In this document: piece after piece, positions 10,947 through 21,963 of the stretch
How positions within the stretch are numbered: position 1 is the stretch's first letter
Layout of the letters: every line of letters begins with the position of its first letter
Assembly (NCBI RefSeq): GCF_033118175.1
Contig: NC_083711.1
Span: 42,666,001 to 42,730,000 of the forward strand
Direction: 5' to 3'
DNA: 64,000 nt
From: Dama dama
Taxonomy: Eukaryota; Chordata; Mammalia; Artiodactyla; Cervidae
The notes under the pieces: model-generated
What the model saw: only the letters and a program-made list of their open reading frames with translations
Told to the model about the DNA's origin: nothing
Database searches by the model: none
Position numbers and translations under genes: made by a program

Positions 10947-12203
10947 CAACTGAGCTCATTTCACATGCTAGCAAGGTAATGCTCAAAACCCTTCAAGCTA
11001 GGCTTCAACAGTACATGAACTGAGAACTTGCAGATATTCAAGCTGGATTTAGAAAAGGCAGAGGAACCGGAGATCAAATTGCCAACATCCGTTGGACCAT
11101 AGAAAAAGCAAGAGAATGCCAGAAAAACATCTGCTTCACTGACTACACTAAAGCCTTTGACTGTGTGGGTCACAATAAAGTGTAGAAAATTAAAGAAATG
11201 GGAATACCAGACCACCTTACCTGCCTCCTGAGAAGCCTGTATGAAGGTCAAGAAGCAACAGTTAGAACCAGATATGGAACTAGTTTCAAATTGGAAAAAG
11301 AGTACGTCCAAGGCTGTATATTGTCACCCTGTTTATTTAACTTCTATGCAGAGTATGTCATGTGAAATGCCAGGCTGGAAGACTCACAAGCTGGAATCAA
11401 GATTGCCAGGAAAATTACCAACAACTTCAGACATGCAGATGATACCACTCTAATGGCAGAAAGTGAAGATGAACTAAAGAGCCTCTTGATGAAGGTGAAA
11501 AAGAGTTAAAAAAAAAAAACCCACTTAAAACTCAACATTCAAAAAACTAAAATCATGGCATCCTGTCCCATAACTTCATGGCAAATAGATGGGGAATAAT
11601 GGAAACAGGGTAGATTTTATCTTCTTGGGCTCCAAAATCACTGTGGGTGGTGTCTGCAGCCATGAAATCAAAGACTCTTGCTCCTTGGAAGAACAGCTAT
11701 GATGAAGCTAGACAGCATATTCAAAAGCAGAGACATCACTTTGCTGACAAATAGCCATATAGTCAAAGCTATGTTTTTTCCAATAATCATGTATGCATGT
11801 GAGAGGTGGACTATAAAGAAGGCTGAGTGCTGCAGAATTGATGCTTTCAAACTGTAGTGCTGGAGAAGACTCTTGAGAGTCCCTTGGACATTAAGGAGAT
11901 CAAACCAGTCAAACCTTAAGGAAATCAACACTGAATATTCATTGGAAGGACTGATGCTGAAGCTGAAGCGCCAGTACTTTGGCCACCTGATGCAAAGAGC
12001 TGACTCATTGGAAAAGACACTGATGCTGTGAAAGATTTAGGGTAGGAGAAGAAGTGGATGACAGAGGATGAGATGGTTGGATGGCATCACCAGCTCCAAG
12101 GACATGAGTTTGAGAAAACTCCTGGAGATAGTGAAGGACAAGGAAGCCTGGCATGCTGCGGTCCATGGGGTTGGAAAGAGTTGGACACGACCAAACAACA
12201 ATA
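10947..12203 (+). mobile_element. BovB (RTE) LINE, 5'-truncated, nested in old L1
   Basis: It starts inside the reverse-transcriptase region ('ctcatttcacatgctagcaagg') and runs through the RT core and 3' domain to 'ggaaagagttggacacgacc'. The catalytic YADD block at about 11431-11442 reads HADD in the original frame. Frameshifts, stops and an A run at 11509-11518 break the frame. The ends are a degenerate acaacaataacaat tail and L1 sequence. Antisense frames at 10961-11311, 11668-11931 and 12005-12430 are shadows. Confidence 0.95.
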
Positions 12204-12205
12204 AC

Positions 12206-12440
12206 AATATTTGTATCTTGAGTCACTGGTGGGAATAATATACATATCTTGAGCACTGGTGGGAATGTCTCAGTTTTATAAAATTCCCTAGGTGAAATTG
12301 ATGGGTTGAATGAATAAAACATCATAATTTTAATATATACTGCAAAATTGCTCTTTAAAATAGTGGTATCCCTATTATTCTTACAACAATGTATGAGTTG
12401 TACATGAGAATAATAATTCTTCTTTTTCAATGACAGTGAA
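12206..12440 (-). repeat. Old L1 3' region, antisense (right part)
   Basis: Continuation of the L1 interrupted at 10946. It opens with a small tandem duplication: 'tatcttgagtcactggtgggaat' at 12214-12236 and the same less one base at 12245-12266. Confidence 0.5.
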
Positions 12441-13179
12441 TAAATTAAAAAGTATATCTCACTATGATTTTGTTTTATTATTTGAGTGTTCTGTTATATA
12501 GGTGTTTGAACATAATTTAAAAAATTGGGATATTTGCTTATCTCTGTGTTGCCTCTTTACATTTTTGACACATTTTTTTTATTACTGTGTTAGATTTGTC
12601 AGAGGTCTCTTTCTGTTTCCTCTGTCTCTCTCTATTTACATATATACATGAAATTATTTATTGTACATGTTGCAAGTGTTTTTTCCTTTTCTGTTTACTT
12701 TTTAAATTTGAAAGATATTTTATGAATATAAGTTTCAAATATTTGTGAAACTAAATCCACCAATCTCTTTTTAAAGATCTCTTTATGGTTATAAACATTA
12801 AAAAAAACACTCTTTATCTAAAAATAAATATTTTTCCATATTGGAATATAAAAATTTTTGTTTTTATCTTTTACTTGTTTTCAGCTTTTTATGAAAATTT
12901 TTATATTCTATTTATTTCCAACTCTAGGCATTGAGTACCTTAAGTAAAAATGATATTTGAACTTTTATATTCACAAAATATATAAACTGAGATTCAGTAA
13001 GAATTTCTTTCAATATCAAACTCTAATAGTATATATAATTTACCAGAGACCATGTTATGCTGAATTCTTTGTAATTCAAGGTTTCTAGTCCCACCTTGGT
13101 TCTTATCTTTCCTTCTTGACACCAGCACTTTTCCTTCAGTAAAATAGGGCTCTTTCACATATTTAAAAAGGCATTTTGC
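12441..13179. other. AT-rich DNA, nothing recognised
   Basis: Strongly AT-rich, with T runs. It may be further decayed L1, but no diagnostic block is legible. No gene. Confidence 0.45.
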
Positions 13180-13375
13180 CTTTGCTGGTGACTCAGCTAG
13201 TAAAGAATCCACCTGCAATGTGGAAGACCTGGGTTGGGTTTGATCCCTGTGTTAGGAAGATCCCCTGGAGAAGCGAATGGCTACCCACTCCAGTATTCTG
13301 GCCTGGAGAATTCCATGGACTGTATAGTCCGTGGGGTTGCAAAGAGTCAGACATGACTGAGTGACTTTCAGTTTT
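13180..13375 (+). mobile_element. Bov-tA SINE
   Basis: Head 'tgctggtgactcagctagtaaag', B-box 'gggtttgatccctg' at about 13235-13248, body 'tacccactccagtattctgg' and 'ccatggactgtatagtcc', and end 'gactgagtgactttcag'. This is the variant that keeps the 'ggactgtatagtcc' palindrome. Overlapping frames on both strands are SINE translation. Confidence 0.93.
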
Positions 13376-14164
13376 TACTTTGTCTTTATAAGTTTCAGTG
13401 AGAAGGTGAAAATAAAAGACAGTTGAGGGTGAAAAGTGGAAGGATAAAATGTAAACATAAAAAGCTAAAAAGCTCATTAACCCAAGGAAGAAATAAGAAC
13501 CAGCCAGGCAGCCAACCACATTACTAGCATCTGTCACTTCTGTCACACTACTACCCATGAAACAATACTATTGTACACACTTTTCTGCTAAGAGCAAAAG
13601 ATTTACTTTTTAAATATAATTCTATTAATTCTCTATAAATAAGTAAGAGAAAGTTGCCTTTCTGACAGTTACCCTCAAAAAGCATCTTTCTGCTGCTAAA
13701 AGAGCTTGTCTAGGTCATTTTTCCCTTCCTATATCTGGTGTAAAAAGTTAGGCACATTAAACATGCATTGTATTTGGGAAGTTGCAAAAATGCTTATCTT
13801 TACAGCATTCTATTTCAATTCTCCTGATTGTTCAGCATAATTAAAATAAAGCCCTCAAACACAAACAGCTTTTCAAATACTTCTGGAGTTTCTCCTGACT
13901 CAGGCCTTCAGTGACAAGAACACATTATAAGCACAATAGGTGCTCTCCATTTAGGGGAATACGTACTCCAAGAGAGTTAAGCTTATGGAGTCTTTAAATA
14001 AGTTGAGGCATGCTTTTCCCCTTGATGTTGTATTTCCGTAAATAAAATATATGGAACTTCTATGAAATAGTAAAGATGATGATAATGATGCTAGATATAG
14101 TCATGTTATCCGATCATAACTGAGGAGTTCTGACATAATATCAATAATATCATATGACAACTAC
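13376..14164. other. Single-copy DNA, nothing recognised
   Basis: AT-rich, no gene and no named repeat. Confidence 0.5.
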
Positions 14165-14560
14165 CATTCATCAAGTATCTGGTTACTATGCCATGTAACA
14201 AGTAACCCTAATACTTAGTAGTGTAAAACAATGATTTACTTTAATCTCATAAATTCTGTGGGTTAAGAATTTGGAAAGGGCACAATAGAGATGACTTGTC
14301 TCTGCTCTAAGATGTCTGAGGTCTCAACCAGAAGACTTCAGGCTGAGAGATGGCATGATCTAAGACTCCTTCATTCATATATCTGTTGGTTATTGATGGC
14401 TGTCACCTGGGACCTTAGCTGGGGCTTTCAGCTGGAACATTTACACATAACCTTTCCATGTGTCTTGGGTTGGTTGTTGGGTTCCAAAGGTGAAAGTTTC
14501 AAGAGAGTGAGAGTCGGGCAGAAGACATATTATGTTTTATGATTTAGCTTCATAGGTCAA
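14165..14560. repeat. Old mammalian interspersed repeat, family not named
   Basis: The run 'ttagtagtgtaaaacaatgattta', 'aattctgtgggttaagaatttgg', 'ttagctggggctttcagctgg' and 'gggttccaaaggtgaaag' follows the block order of a widespread old mammalian repeat ('...cttagtggcttaaaacaac...attctgtgggtcaggaatttgg...'). I recognise the pattern but cannot assign the family name from sequence alone. The 83-codon frame here is not a gene. Confidence 0.35.
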
Positions 14561-14740
14561 GCAGTGCCACTTCTACTACCATCTTGGTGTTAAGACAGTG
14601 AAAAAGATCTACCCAGTTTCAAAGGGAAGTGAAATAGGTCCTGCCTCTTGATAGAGGAGTGCCAGTATCATATGATAAGAAGACAGTGTGGAATAGGCGG
14701 AATGGGGTATATATTTTTATATATGTATATATTTATGTAT

Positions 14741-15103
14741 TGTTGTTGTAGTTCAATTGCCCAGTCATGTCCGACTCTCTGCGACCCCATGGACTGCAGC
14801 ATGCAAGGCCTCACTGTCCCTCACCATCTCCCAGAGTTTGCCCAAGTTCATGTCCATTGCATCAGTGATCAACTAGCCATCTCATCCTCTGATGCCCTCT
14901 TTTCCTTCTGCCCTCAATCTTTCCCAGCACCAGGGACTTTTCCAATTAGTCTGCTGTTCACATCAGATTACCAAAATACTGGAGCTTCAGTTTCAGCATC
15001 AGTCCTTCCGACAGTTATTCAGGGTTGATTTCCCTTGAGTTTGACTGGTTTGATCTCCTTGCTGTCCAAAGGACTTTCAAGAATCTTCTCCAGCATAAAT
15101 ATA
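14741..15103 (-). mobile_element. BovB 3' end
   Basis: Antisense BovB tail: 'gttcaattgcccagtcatgtccgac' at the left (3' end) through 'gtttgactggtttgatctcc' to 'gaatcttctccagc' at the right. Near-identical AT-rich flanks 14728-14740 and 15104-15116 (11 of 13) may be the target-site duplication, though they lie in low-complexity DNA. The 126-codon frame is antisense BovB. Confidence 0.9.
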
Positions 15104-15108
15104 CATAT

Positions 15109-15152
15109 TTGTGTATATGTGTGTGTGTATGTGTATATATATATATATATAT

Positions 15153-15189
<37 letters not shown>

Positions 15190-15190
15190 A
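15109..15190. repeat. Compound (TG)n/(TA)n/(CA)n microsatellite
   Basis: A tgtg-rich start, then (TA)n at 15137-15152, then a (CA)n run at about 15157-15188. Pure units in the CA part suggest it is likely polymorphic. It directly adjoins the BovB 5' boundary. Confidence 0.95.
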
Positions 15191-15770
15191 ACCATCTTTA
15201 GAAAACCCCACTTTTGGTGGGTGTGGGTTAGCAGTCAAAGCATCATAAATTATTTAATTTAGAAACTTTAACCATAGAAACTTAAACTGTTCCAGAGCAT
15301 TCTAACCTCTAAGGAAGCATAAAATTCTTTAAATGATGTATTTTCTGGACATAGCAATTTCTGGGAATTTTTGCCATGAAATTCTTCTTAACTGAAGTGG
15401 TTATAGTAGCTGCTTATAACAGGCTCCATGCATTTTTATTGGGGCATCATTGATAAGAACTTGAACCAAGACTTGTTCCAGTTGACACTACAATTGCCAA
15501 GATTCTCTGGTAAAATCTCTGAAAAAGTCACTGACAACCCACTTGATGGTACCAAAAGGAACCACCTTTGAAACTGAACTATCAGGGTTGAGACAGTTTG
15601 CCATTCTCTGCTATCCCAATGTTTGTGACTTTAGTCAGTATGAAATAGAGAAGAAACATTGGTCTTTTATGATTTTATCATTAGATGGTCTGACCAATTG
15701 TCTATCAGGGAAGTTAATGTTAAAAATTTGAGAAACTTGGGGAAGTGGATATGGCAGACATTGAAACTTT
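15191..15770. other. Single-copy DNA, nothing recognised
   Basis: No gene or named repeat. It ends in the left copy of the L1 target-site duplication at 15771. Confidence 0.5.
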
Positions 15771-15790
15771 AAATTCTGTTTCACTCCTCA
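15771..15790. repeat. L1 target-site duplication, left copy
   Basis: aaattctgttt..cactcctca; matches 16499-16519 with one extra base in the right copy. Confidence 0.9.
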
Positions 15791-16498
15791 AGATTCCTTA
15801 AAAAACTGGAAATAGAACTGCCATATGACCCAGCAATCCCACTCCTGGGCATACACACTGAGGAAACCAGATCTGAAAGAGACACGTGTACCCCAATGTT
15901 CATCGCAGCACTGTTTATAATAGCCAGGACATGGAAGCAACCTAGATGCCCATCAGCAGATGAATGGATAAGGAAGCTGTGATACGTATACACCATGGAA
16001 TATTACTCAGCCATTAAAAAGAATTCATTTGAATCAGTTCTAATGAGTTGGATGAAACTGGAGCCCATTATACAGAGTGAAGTAAGCCAGAAAGATAAAG
16101 ACCCATACAGTATACTAACGCATATATATGGAATTTAAAAAGATGGTAACAATAACCCTATATGCAAAACAGAAGAAGAGACACAGAAATACAGAACAGA
16201 CTTTTGGACTCTGTGGGAGAAGGCGAGGGTGGGATGTTCAGAGAGAACAGCATTGAAACAAGTATATTATCAAGGGTGAAACAGATCACCAGCCCAGGTT
16301 GGATGCATGAGACAAGTGCTTAGGGCTGGTGCACTGGGAAGACCCAGAGGGATGGGACGGGGAGGGAGGTGGGAGGGGGGATCAGGATGGGGAATGCATA
16401 TAAATCCATGGCTGATTCATGTCAATGTATGGCAAAAACCACTACAATATTGTAAAGTAATTAGCCTCCAACTAACAAAAATAAATGGGAAAAAAAAT
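15791..16498 (+). mobile_element. Ruminant L1, 5'-truncated, sense
   Basis: ORF2 C-terminal coding blocks ('aactggaaatagaactgcc', 'cccagcaatcccactcctggg', 'gaatggataaggaagctg', 'ccatggaatattactcagcc') are followed by a G-rich 3' UTR tract at 16349-16380, 'ggctgattcatgtcaatgtatgg' and an A-rich tail. Low divergence and intact 20-21 bp flanking duplications mark it as one of the younger L1 insertions here. The ORF2 remnant is broken by stops. Confidence 0.95.
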
Positions 16499-16519
16499 AA
16501 ATTCTGTTTACACTCCTCA
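16499..16519. repeat. L1 target-site duplication, right copy
   Basis: Pairs with 15771-15790; follows the A-rich tail directly. Confidence 0.9.
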
Positions 16520-17084
16520 GAATCTCTGTGGAGTGTACAATCATGAAAAGAGTTAACATTGTGACTAATGGAAGATATTTAAACTATAACCCAATAAACA
16601 CAGAAGCTGAAAATACTGAAAATGGGTTAGTTAACTATAAATTGATTCCGTTATTATTTTTAAGCATTTAGGCCTGGAACCTACCCTCTGATGAATATTT
16701 CTTTTAAAATTACCAGAGGAAAATAGAATAAGATCAATATTCTATTCACTTGTCACAAATAACTATTGCCTTTAGTTACTAATACCATTTATTTCAAAGA
16801 GGTGAGCAGACATTCCTAAGAGCTCCCATTTGCCAGTGACAGAAGACAGCCATAAAGTCGACTTTTCTATTTGTGGTTAGATTTCAAAATGCTGAAATAG
16901 GCTATAATAAAATGTGCTCTGTTCCTAGAAAACTGTGTAGCTAGTATGACTTTTTACACTCAACATTTTTTTTTCTTTTCACTGTAAGGATTTTTTTCCC
17001 CCAAACTTAATTCTCAACTAGCTCATATTGAGTAGACCTCTGTAATTATACCACCCTCTAGCTTGTTAGTGAGTCCAAAAGACT
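16520..17084. other. Single-copy DNA, nothing recognised
   Basis: AT-rich, no gene or named repeat. Confidence 0.5.
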
Positions 17085-17480
17085 GAGATTCATATCTGAC
17101 ATTTTCTTTCTCATTCTCCACATTATGTTTACTGCTAAATCCTCATAATTTTACCTCCAAAATGTGTTTTAGGCCACACCTTTATATCCATCTCTACTTC
17201 TAGATTTCTAATACAAGTGAACATTATCTCTTGCCTGAACCACTGCAATAACCTCCAAATTCATCCTCTCATTTTGTCTCTTGATCCTCTCAAATTCATT
17301 TTCTACATAAGAGCCAAAGAATTATTTTTAAATTTTCAACTTAATCCCATGCTATTTCTCATCTTAAAAATTTTAAGTGGTTTTGCACGGTGCTTAAAAT
17401 GAAATCCAAATTCCTAATTTTCAGCTACAAGATCCCCATTGAAATATTTTTCCCATTAAGGTTATATATGATGGATAATT
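17085..17480 (+). repeat. L2 LINE relic (RT C-terminal to 3' region)
   Basis: 'tctcttgcctgaaccactgcaataacctcc' corresponds to the L2 segment that encodes R-L-D-Y-C-N-S-L. 'gcttaaaatgaaatccaaattcct' and 'ctacaagatcccca' are later landmarks. Diverged, with no intact frame. Confidence 0.5.
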
Positions 17481-18222
17481 TTTACTTTCCTCTTCAGATT
17501 CAGATATCTAGATGGGAGCAGAGTGACATCAGGTCATTTACACACTCAACTATCCCCCTGCAGTTGGTTGCACCAGCTCCATTCAGATGACCTCTAACTA
17601 CTCCATATTATCATCACTGCTCACTCCCTGCCCCTTCAGGCTCAGAGCAATAATGGTTTCTGACTGTTGGTATATGACCGATAAAATATCTGGTAGTTGA
17701 AATATCCTGAAATATGGGTTCTTGGATTGAGTGACTCCATATATTTGAGAAACTCATAGATATTCTTTAGATAGGGAGGAATAGAACACTAGTAATTTAT
17801 GGTAATCTTACTGTGTCATCATCATTTCTCAAATCTTCACTCATTTGACACAGGCTAAACTGCATGTAGAAAGCACGGTGGGTAGGGGGCCAAGTGCTAC
17901 AGCAAATGATCTTACAGGAGCAACAGTCTCTATAAAGACTGTGGATCAGTGGGCTGTTTCTGAAGTCCTGGAGGTCATACATGGTAACAGGGACCAGTTT
18001 AAGGTCATAAAAATACAACTCAGAGTATAAGATGGAAGTCAGAAACCTCTGAGAGCGTCTTTGAAAAGTCTCTCATTTCCTGTGGTCACAAGACAGATTT
18101 GGCTGAGTACCAAGCCCAAGGCCTGATTGTAAGGGTTGCAGAGCTGTAGTGCTAACTCAAGGCTCAGTCCAATTGGAATAATGGAATCTTAACTCCCTAC
18201 CCTATCTGAAGGAATCAGACTT
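17481..18222. other. Single-copy DNA, nothing recognised
   Basis: No gene or named repeat. Confidence 0.45.
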
Positions 18223-18236
18223 TCCTTGAATGAAAC
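18223..18236. repeat. 14 bp target-site duplication, left copy
   Basis: tccttgaatgaaac; perfect match to 21950-21963, just outside the L1 5' end. Confidence 0.8.
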
Positions 18237-18470
18237 TTTAAACATGTTTTTTAAATTTTTTAATATGTATAAATATTATTGAAGTATAGTTGACTCATAT
18301 TGTTTCAGGTGCCCAGCAAGGTGATTCAGTTATGCAAACACACATATATTTTTGAAATTATTTTCCATCATAGTTATTATAAGACATTGACTATAGTTCC
18401 CTATGCTATACAGTAAACCTTTGTTGCTTGTTGCATATCCATTTTTTAATTAGAAATCTAGCATTCTAGT
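18237..18470 (-). mobile_element. L1 3' end, antisense
   Basis: A T-rich decayed tail is followed by 'attgaagtatagttgactcatattg', 'caaggtgattcagttatgc' and 'gttccctatgctatacagtaaacc', the antisense L1 3' UTR. Its left edge abuts the 14 bp duplication. The matching 5' end is 3.5 kb away. Confidence 0.8.
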
Positions 18471-19084
18471 CATACTAAGTCAAACAAAAAATTTCATATC
18501 TTTTTAGTTAGGCAAAAATTTGTGAGTTTTCTAAATATATATATTAACATATATATATATATATGTGTATATAAAAGCTTTTCTACTACGTTTGATAAAG
18601 GCTTGAGAAAGAACATAAAAAAAATGCAAGATGGAGAAATTGGAGTTATTAAACTAAATGAAATGGGAGCACTGAATATGAAATAGAAAAAGTGAAACAT
18701 GTAGCCCAGTTGTTTTTAAACATGATTGCTCATTAGAAATATATCTGGAGCTCTGGAGAAAAAAAGCAATACCTGAGCATTTATATTTTTCACAAATTTC
18801 AAGATAAATCTGATATGCATCTGGATTTTAAAAAAGTGATTACAGGTTTTTCTATTAGATCCTAGTTTGGTGATATAGAATTCTATTATTTTTCTGTTGA
18901 CCAATCATGATACAATGGTATTGAGTAATAGTTACATAATCCCAGTAGTAAAAGATGTTTGTCAATTTTCACAATCAATAGCCAGACAAAAACTAAAAGA
19001 TAATTACAATTGCAAGCCATAATGGGAACATGTTTAACAATATAAAATAATTACATAGAATTTGGGGGGCTCAAGTGGAGTGAT
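18471..19084. other. Non-L1 block between L1 ends, with a MER5-like relic
   Basis: It holds a (TA)n-rich stretch at 18531-18575 and, at about 18705-18830, a sequence following the block order of the MER5 hAT-type DNA transposon ('cagttgtttttaaac', 'ctcattagaaat', 'ctggagctct', 'aatctgatatgcatctgg'). No L1 ORF2 sequence is visible. This is unexpected inside an element bounded by matching target-site duplications. Confidence 0.5.
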
Positions 19085-19744
19085 GTGGTAAGTGGAAGTG
19101 CACACATGCCCAACCAGTGTTTTGGTTGGTGCATGTATCCATTCACGGTTAAGGTAACTGCCGATCTGTATGACTCTGTTACCTGTTCCTTAATTGCCTT
19201 GTTTTGTTTTCTGCAGGCCTTTCCCTCTCTGTGTTTCCCGCCTAGAGAAGTTCTGTCAGCGTTGGTTGTGAGGCTGGTTTGGTGGCTCTGAATTCTCGTA
19301 ACTTTCGCTTGTCTGGAAAGCTTTTGATTTCTCCATCAAAACTGAAGAGCCTTGCTGTGTAGGGTTGTAGGTTCTTCTCTTTCATCACTTTAAATATATC
19401 GCGCTTTCCAACTGTGGCTTGTAGGGTTTCTGTTAAGAAATCAGCTGATAGCCTGATGGGATTTCCCTTGTATGTTATTTATTGCTTTCCCCCTGTTGCT
19501 TTTAATATTTTATCTTTACCTTTAATTATTGTCAGTTTGATTACTATGTGTCTTGGTGTGTTTCTCCTTGGGTTTCTCCAGCCTGGAACTTTCTGTGCTT
19601 CCTGGACTTGGTTGACTATTTCCTTTCCCATGTTAGGGAAGTTTTCAGATATTATGTCTTCAAATATTTTCTCAGGTCCTTTCTTTCTCTTTTGTCCTTC
19701 TGGTACCCCATATAATGTGAATGTTGCTGCATTTAATGTGTCCC
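19085..19744 (-). mobile_element. L1 ORF1/5' region, antisense (left of nested BovB)
   Basis: 'tgtttcccgcctagagaagttctgtcag', 'ggtttggtggctctgaattctc', 'aagaaatcagctgatagcctg' and 'attactatgtgtcttggtgtg' are antisense L1 5'-half landmarks. The frame 19414-19770 on + is an antisense shadow, not a protein. Confidence 0.85.
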
Positions 19745-19754
19745 AAAGGTCTCT

Positions 19755-20715
19755 GAACATGGAACAATAGACTGATTCCAAATCAGGAAAGGAGTACGTC
19801 AAGGTTGTATACTGTCACCCTGCTTATTTAACTTATATGCAGAGTACATCATGAGAAATGCTGGGCTGGAAGAAGCACAGGCTGGAATCAAGATTGCCAG
19901 GAGAAATATCAATAACCTCAGATATGCAGATGACACCACCCTTATGACAGAAAGTGAAGAAGAACTAAAGAGCCTCTTGATAAAAGTGAAAGTGGAGAGT
20001 GAAAAAGTTGGCTTAAAACTCAACATTCAGAAAACTAAGATCATGGCATCTGGTCCCATCACTTCATGGCAAATAGATGGGGAAACAATGAAAATAGTGA
20101 CAGACTTTATTTTTTGGGGCTCCAAAGTCACTCCAGATGGTGACTGCAGTCATGAAATTCAAAGGCACTTGCTCCTTGGAAGAAAACCTTTGACCAACCT
20201 AGGTAGCATATTAAAAAGCAGAGACATTGCTTTGCCAGCAGAGGTCCATCAAGACAAAGCTATGGTTTTTCCAGTATTCATGTATGGATGTGAGAGTTGG
20301 GACTGTAAAGATAGCTGAGCACTGAAGAATTGATGCTTTTGAACTGTGGTGTTGGAGAAGACTCTAAGTCCCTGGGACTGCAAGGAGATCCAACCAGTCC
20401 ATCCTAAAGGAGATCAGTCCTGAATATTCATTGGAAGGAGTGATGTTGAAGCTGAAACTCCAATACTTTGGCCACCTGGTGTGAAGAACTGACTCATCTG
20501 AAAAGCCCCTGATGCTGGGAAAGATTGCAGGCAGGAGGAGAAGGGGATGACAGAGGATGAGATGATTGGATGACATCACAGACTTAATGGACATGAGTTT
20601 GAGCAAGCTCTGAGAGTTGGTGATGGACAGGGAAGCCTGGCATGCTACAGTTCATGGGGTTGCAAAGAGTCAAACATGACTGAGTGGCTGGACTGAACTG
20701 AACTGAACTGAACTG
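19755..20715 (+). mobile_element. BovB LINE, 5'-truncated, nested in L1
   Basis: It begins 'gaacatggaacaatagactg' and ends in four gaact units, the characteristic BovB tail. A 10 bp direct repeat 'aaaggtctct' at 19745-19754 and 20716-20725 delimits it, and the L1 reads through when the BovB and one repeat copy are removed. It carries a 155-codon piece of reverse transcriptase (see next entry). Confidence 0.97.
19851..20318 (+). pseudogene. BovB reverse-transcriptase fragment with YADD
   Basis: An open stretch of 155 codons from the second half of the RTE-clade RT. The catalytic box YADD is at residues 25-28 (bases 19923-19934), preceded by NINNLR and followed by TTLMTES. The thumb-region remainder (GLKLNIQKTK, then the FPVFMYGCESW block) is continuous up to a stop at 20318. 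The endonuclease and upstream RT motifs are absent because the copy is 5'-truncated, so it cannot be functional. Confidence 0.9.
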
Positions 20716-20725
20716 AAAGGTCTCT

Positions 20726-21949
20726 TAGGTTGTCTTCACTTATTTTCATTCTTTTTTACTATGTTCTGTGGCAGTGATTTCCTCCATTCTGTCCTCCAGG
20801 TCATTTATCCATTCTTTCTGCCTCAGCCATTCTACTGTTGATTCCTTCTAGTGTTATTATTAATTTCTGTTTGTTCTTTAGTTCTTCTAGTCTTTGATAA
20901 ACATTTCTTGCACCTCCTCAATCTTTGTCTCCATTCTTTTCCTTTGATCCTAGATCATCTTCACTATCATTATTCTTAATTCTTTTTCTGAACGTTTGCC
21001 TATCTCCACATAGTTTAGTTGTTTTCCTGGGATTTCGTCTTGTCCCTTCATCTGGGGCATAACTTTCTGCTTTTTCATCATGATTTATTTTCCATAATAT
21101 GATTTTTGTTTTAGCTGCTGTGAGACTGTGATTCTTCTTGCTTCTTCTGTCTGCCCTCTGATGGATGAGGTCAAGAGGCCTGTGTAAGCTTCTTCATGGG
21201 AGGGACTGGTGATGGGAAAAACTGGGCCTTGCTCAGTAAAGCTTTAATTCACTTATCTGCTGATGGGTGGGGTTGAACTCTTTCCCTGGTAGTTGTTTGG
21301 ACTGAGGTGACATAGCCCTGGGTCTACAAGCTCTATGGTAGGGTTAACGATGAACTCCAAGAGGGTTTATGCCAAGGAGGACCTTCCAGGGCCCCCGTCT
21401 CTGTGGTGAGCCCCTACTGTCCCACGCCTCCGTATGAGGTGCTCCAAAACTAGCAGGTAGCTTTGGTTCAGTTCTTGTGGGGCCGCTGCGCCTCTCCTCT
21501 CAGTCTCGATGCATGCAAAATTTAGTTTGTGCCCTCCAAGACTGGAATCTCTGTTTCCCTCTGTCCTCTGGAAGGCCTATAATCAAATCCCACTGGCCAT
21601 CACGACCAGATTCCCTGGGGATTCCCAGTCCCTTTGTTGAATCCCCAGGCTGGAAGGCCTGACATGAGGTTCAGAACCTTCACAAAAGTATGAGAACTTC
21701 TTTGGTATTATTGTTCTCCAGTCTGTGGGTCACTCACCTGGTGGGTATGGGATTTGATTTTCTTGTGATTGCACTCCTCCTCCCATCTTGCTGTGGCTTC
21801 TTCTTTGTCTTTGGACATGCAGTATCTTTTTTTGGTGGGTTCCAGTGTCCTCTTGTCAAAGGTTTTTCAACACCTAGCTGCAGTTTTTGTGCCCTTGCAG
21901 GAGGAAGGAGCACACATCCTTCTACTCAGCCATCTTGAACCAGAAGCCC
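20726..21949 (-). mobile_element. L1 5' UTR to 5' end, antisense (right of nested BovB)
   Basis: It resumes with 'taggttgtcttcacttattttc' exactly where the L1 was cut. It passes 'ctgccctctgatggatgagg', 'tggttcagttcttgtgggg' and 'gccctccaagactggaatctctg' and ends at 'catcttgaaccagaagccc', the antisense of an L1 5' terminus. The 5' end therefore looks complete although the ORF2 part is missing. Confidence 0.88.
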
Positions 21950-21963
21950 TCCTTGAATGAAAC
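21950..21963. repeat. 14 bp target-site duplication, right copy
   Basis: tccttgaatgaaac; pairs with 18223-18236. Confidence 0.8.

Noticed and set aside
13308..13330. ggactgtatagtcc palindrome, considered as an operator-like site
   Set aside because: It is a standard internal sequence of one Bov-tA variant.
19414..19770. 118-codon + frame with hydrophobic, membrane-like stretches
   Set aside because: It translates antisense L1 5'-half sequence (T-rich strand gives F, L and S) and runs into the nested BovB.
20690..20716. gaact tandem units, considered as an independent satellite
   Set aside because: They are the normal 3' tail of the BovB that ends there.
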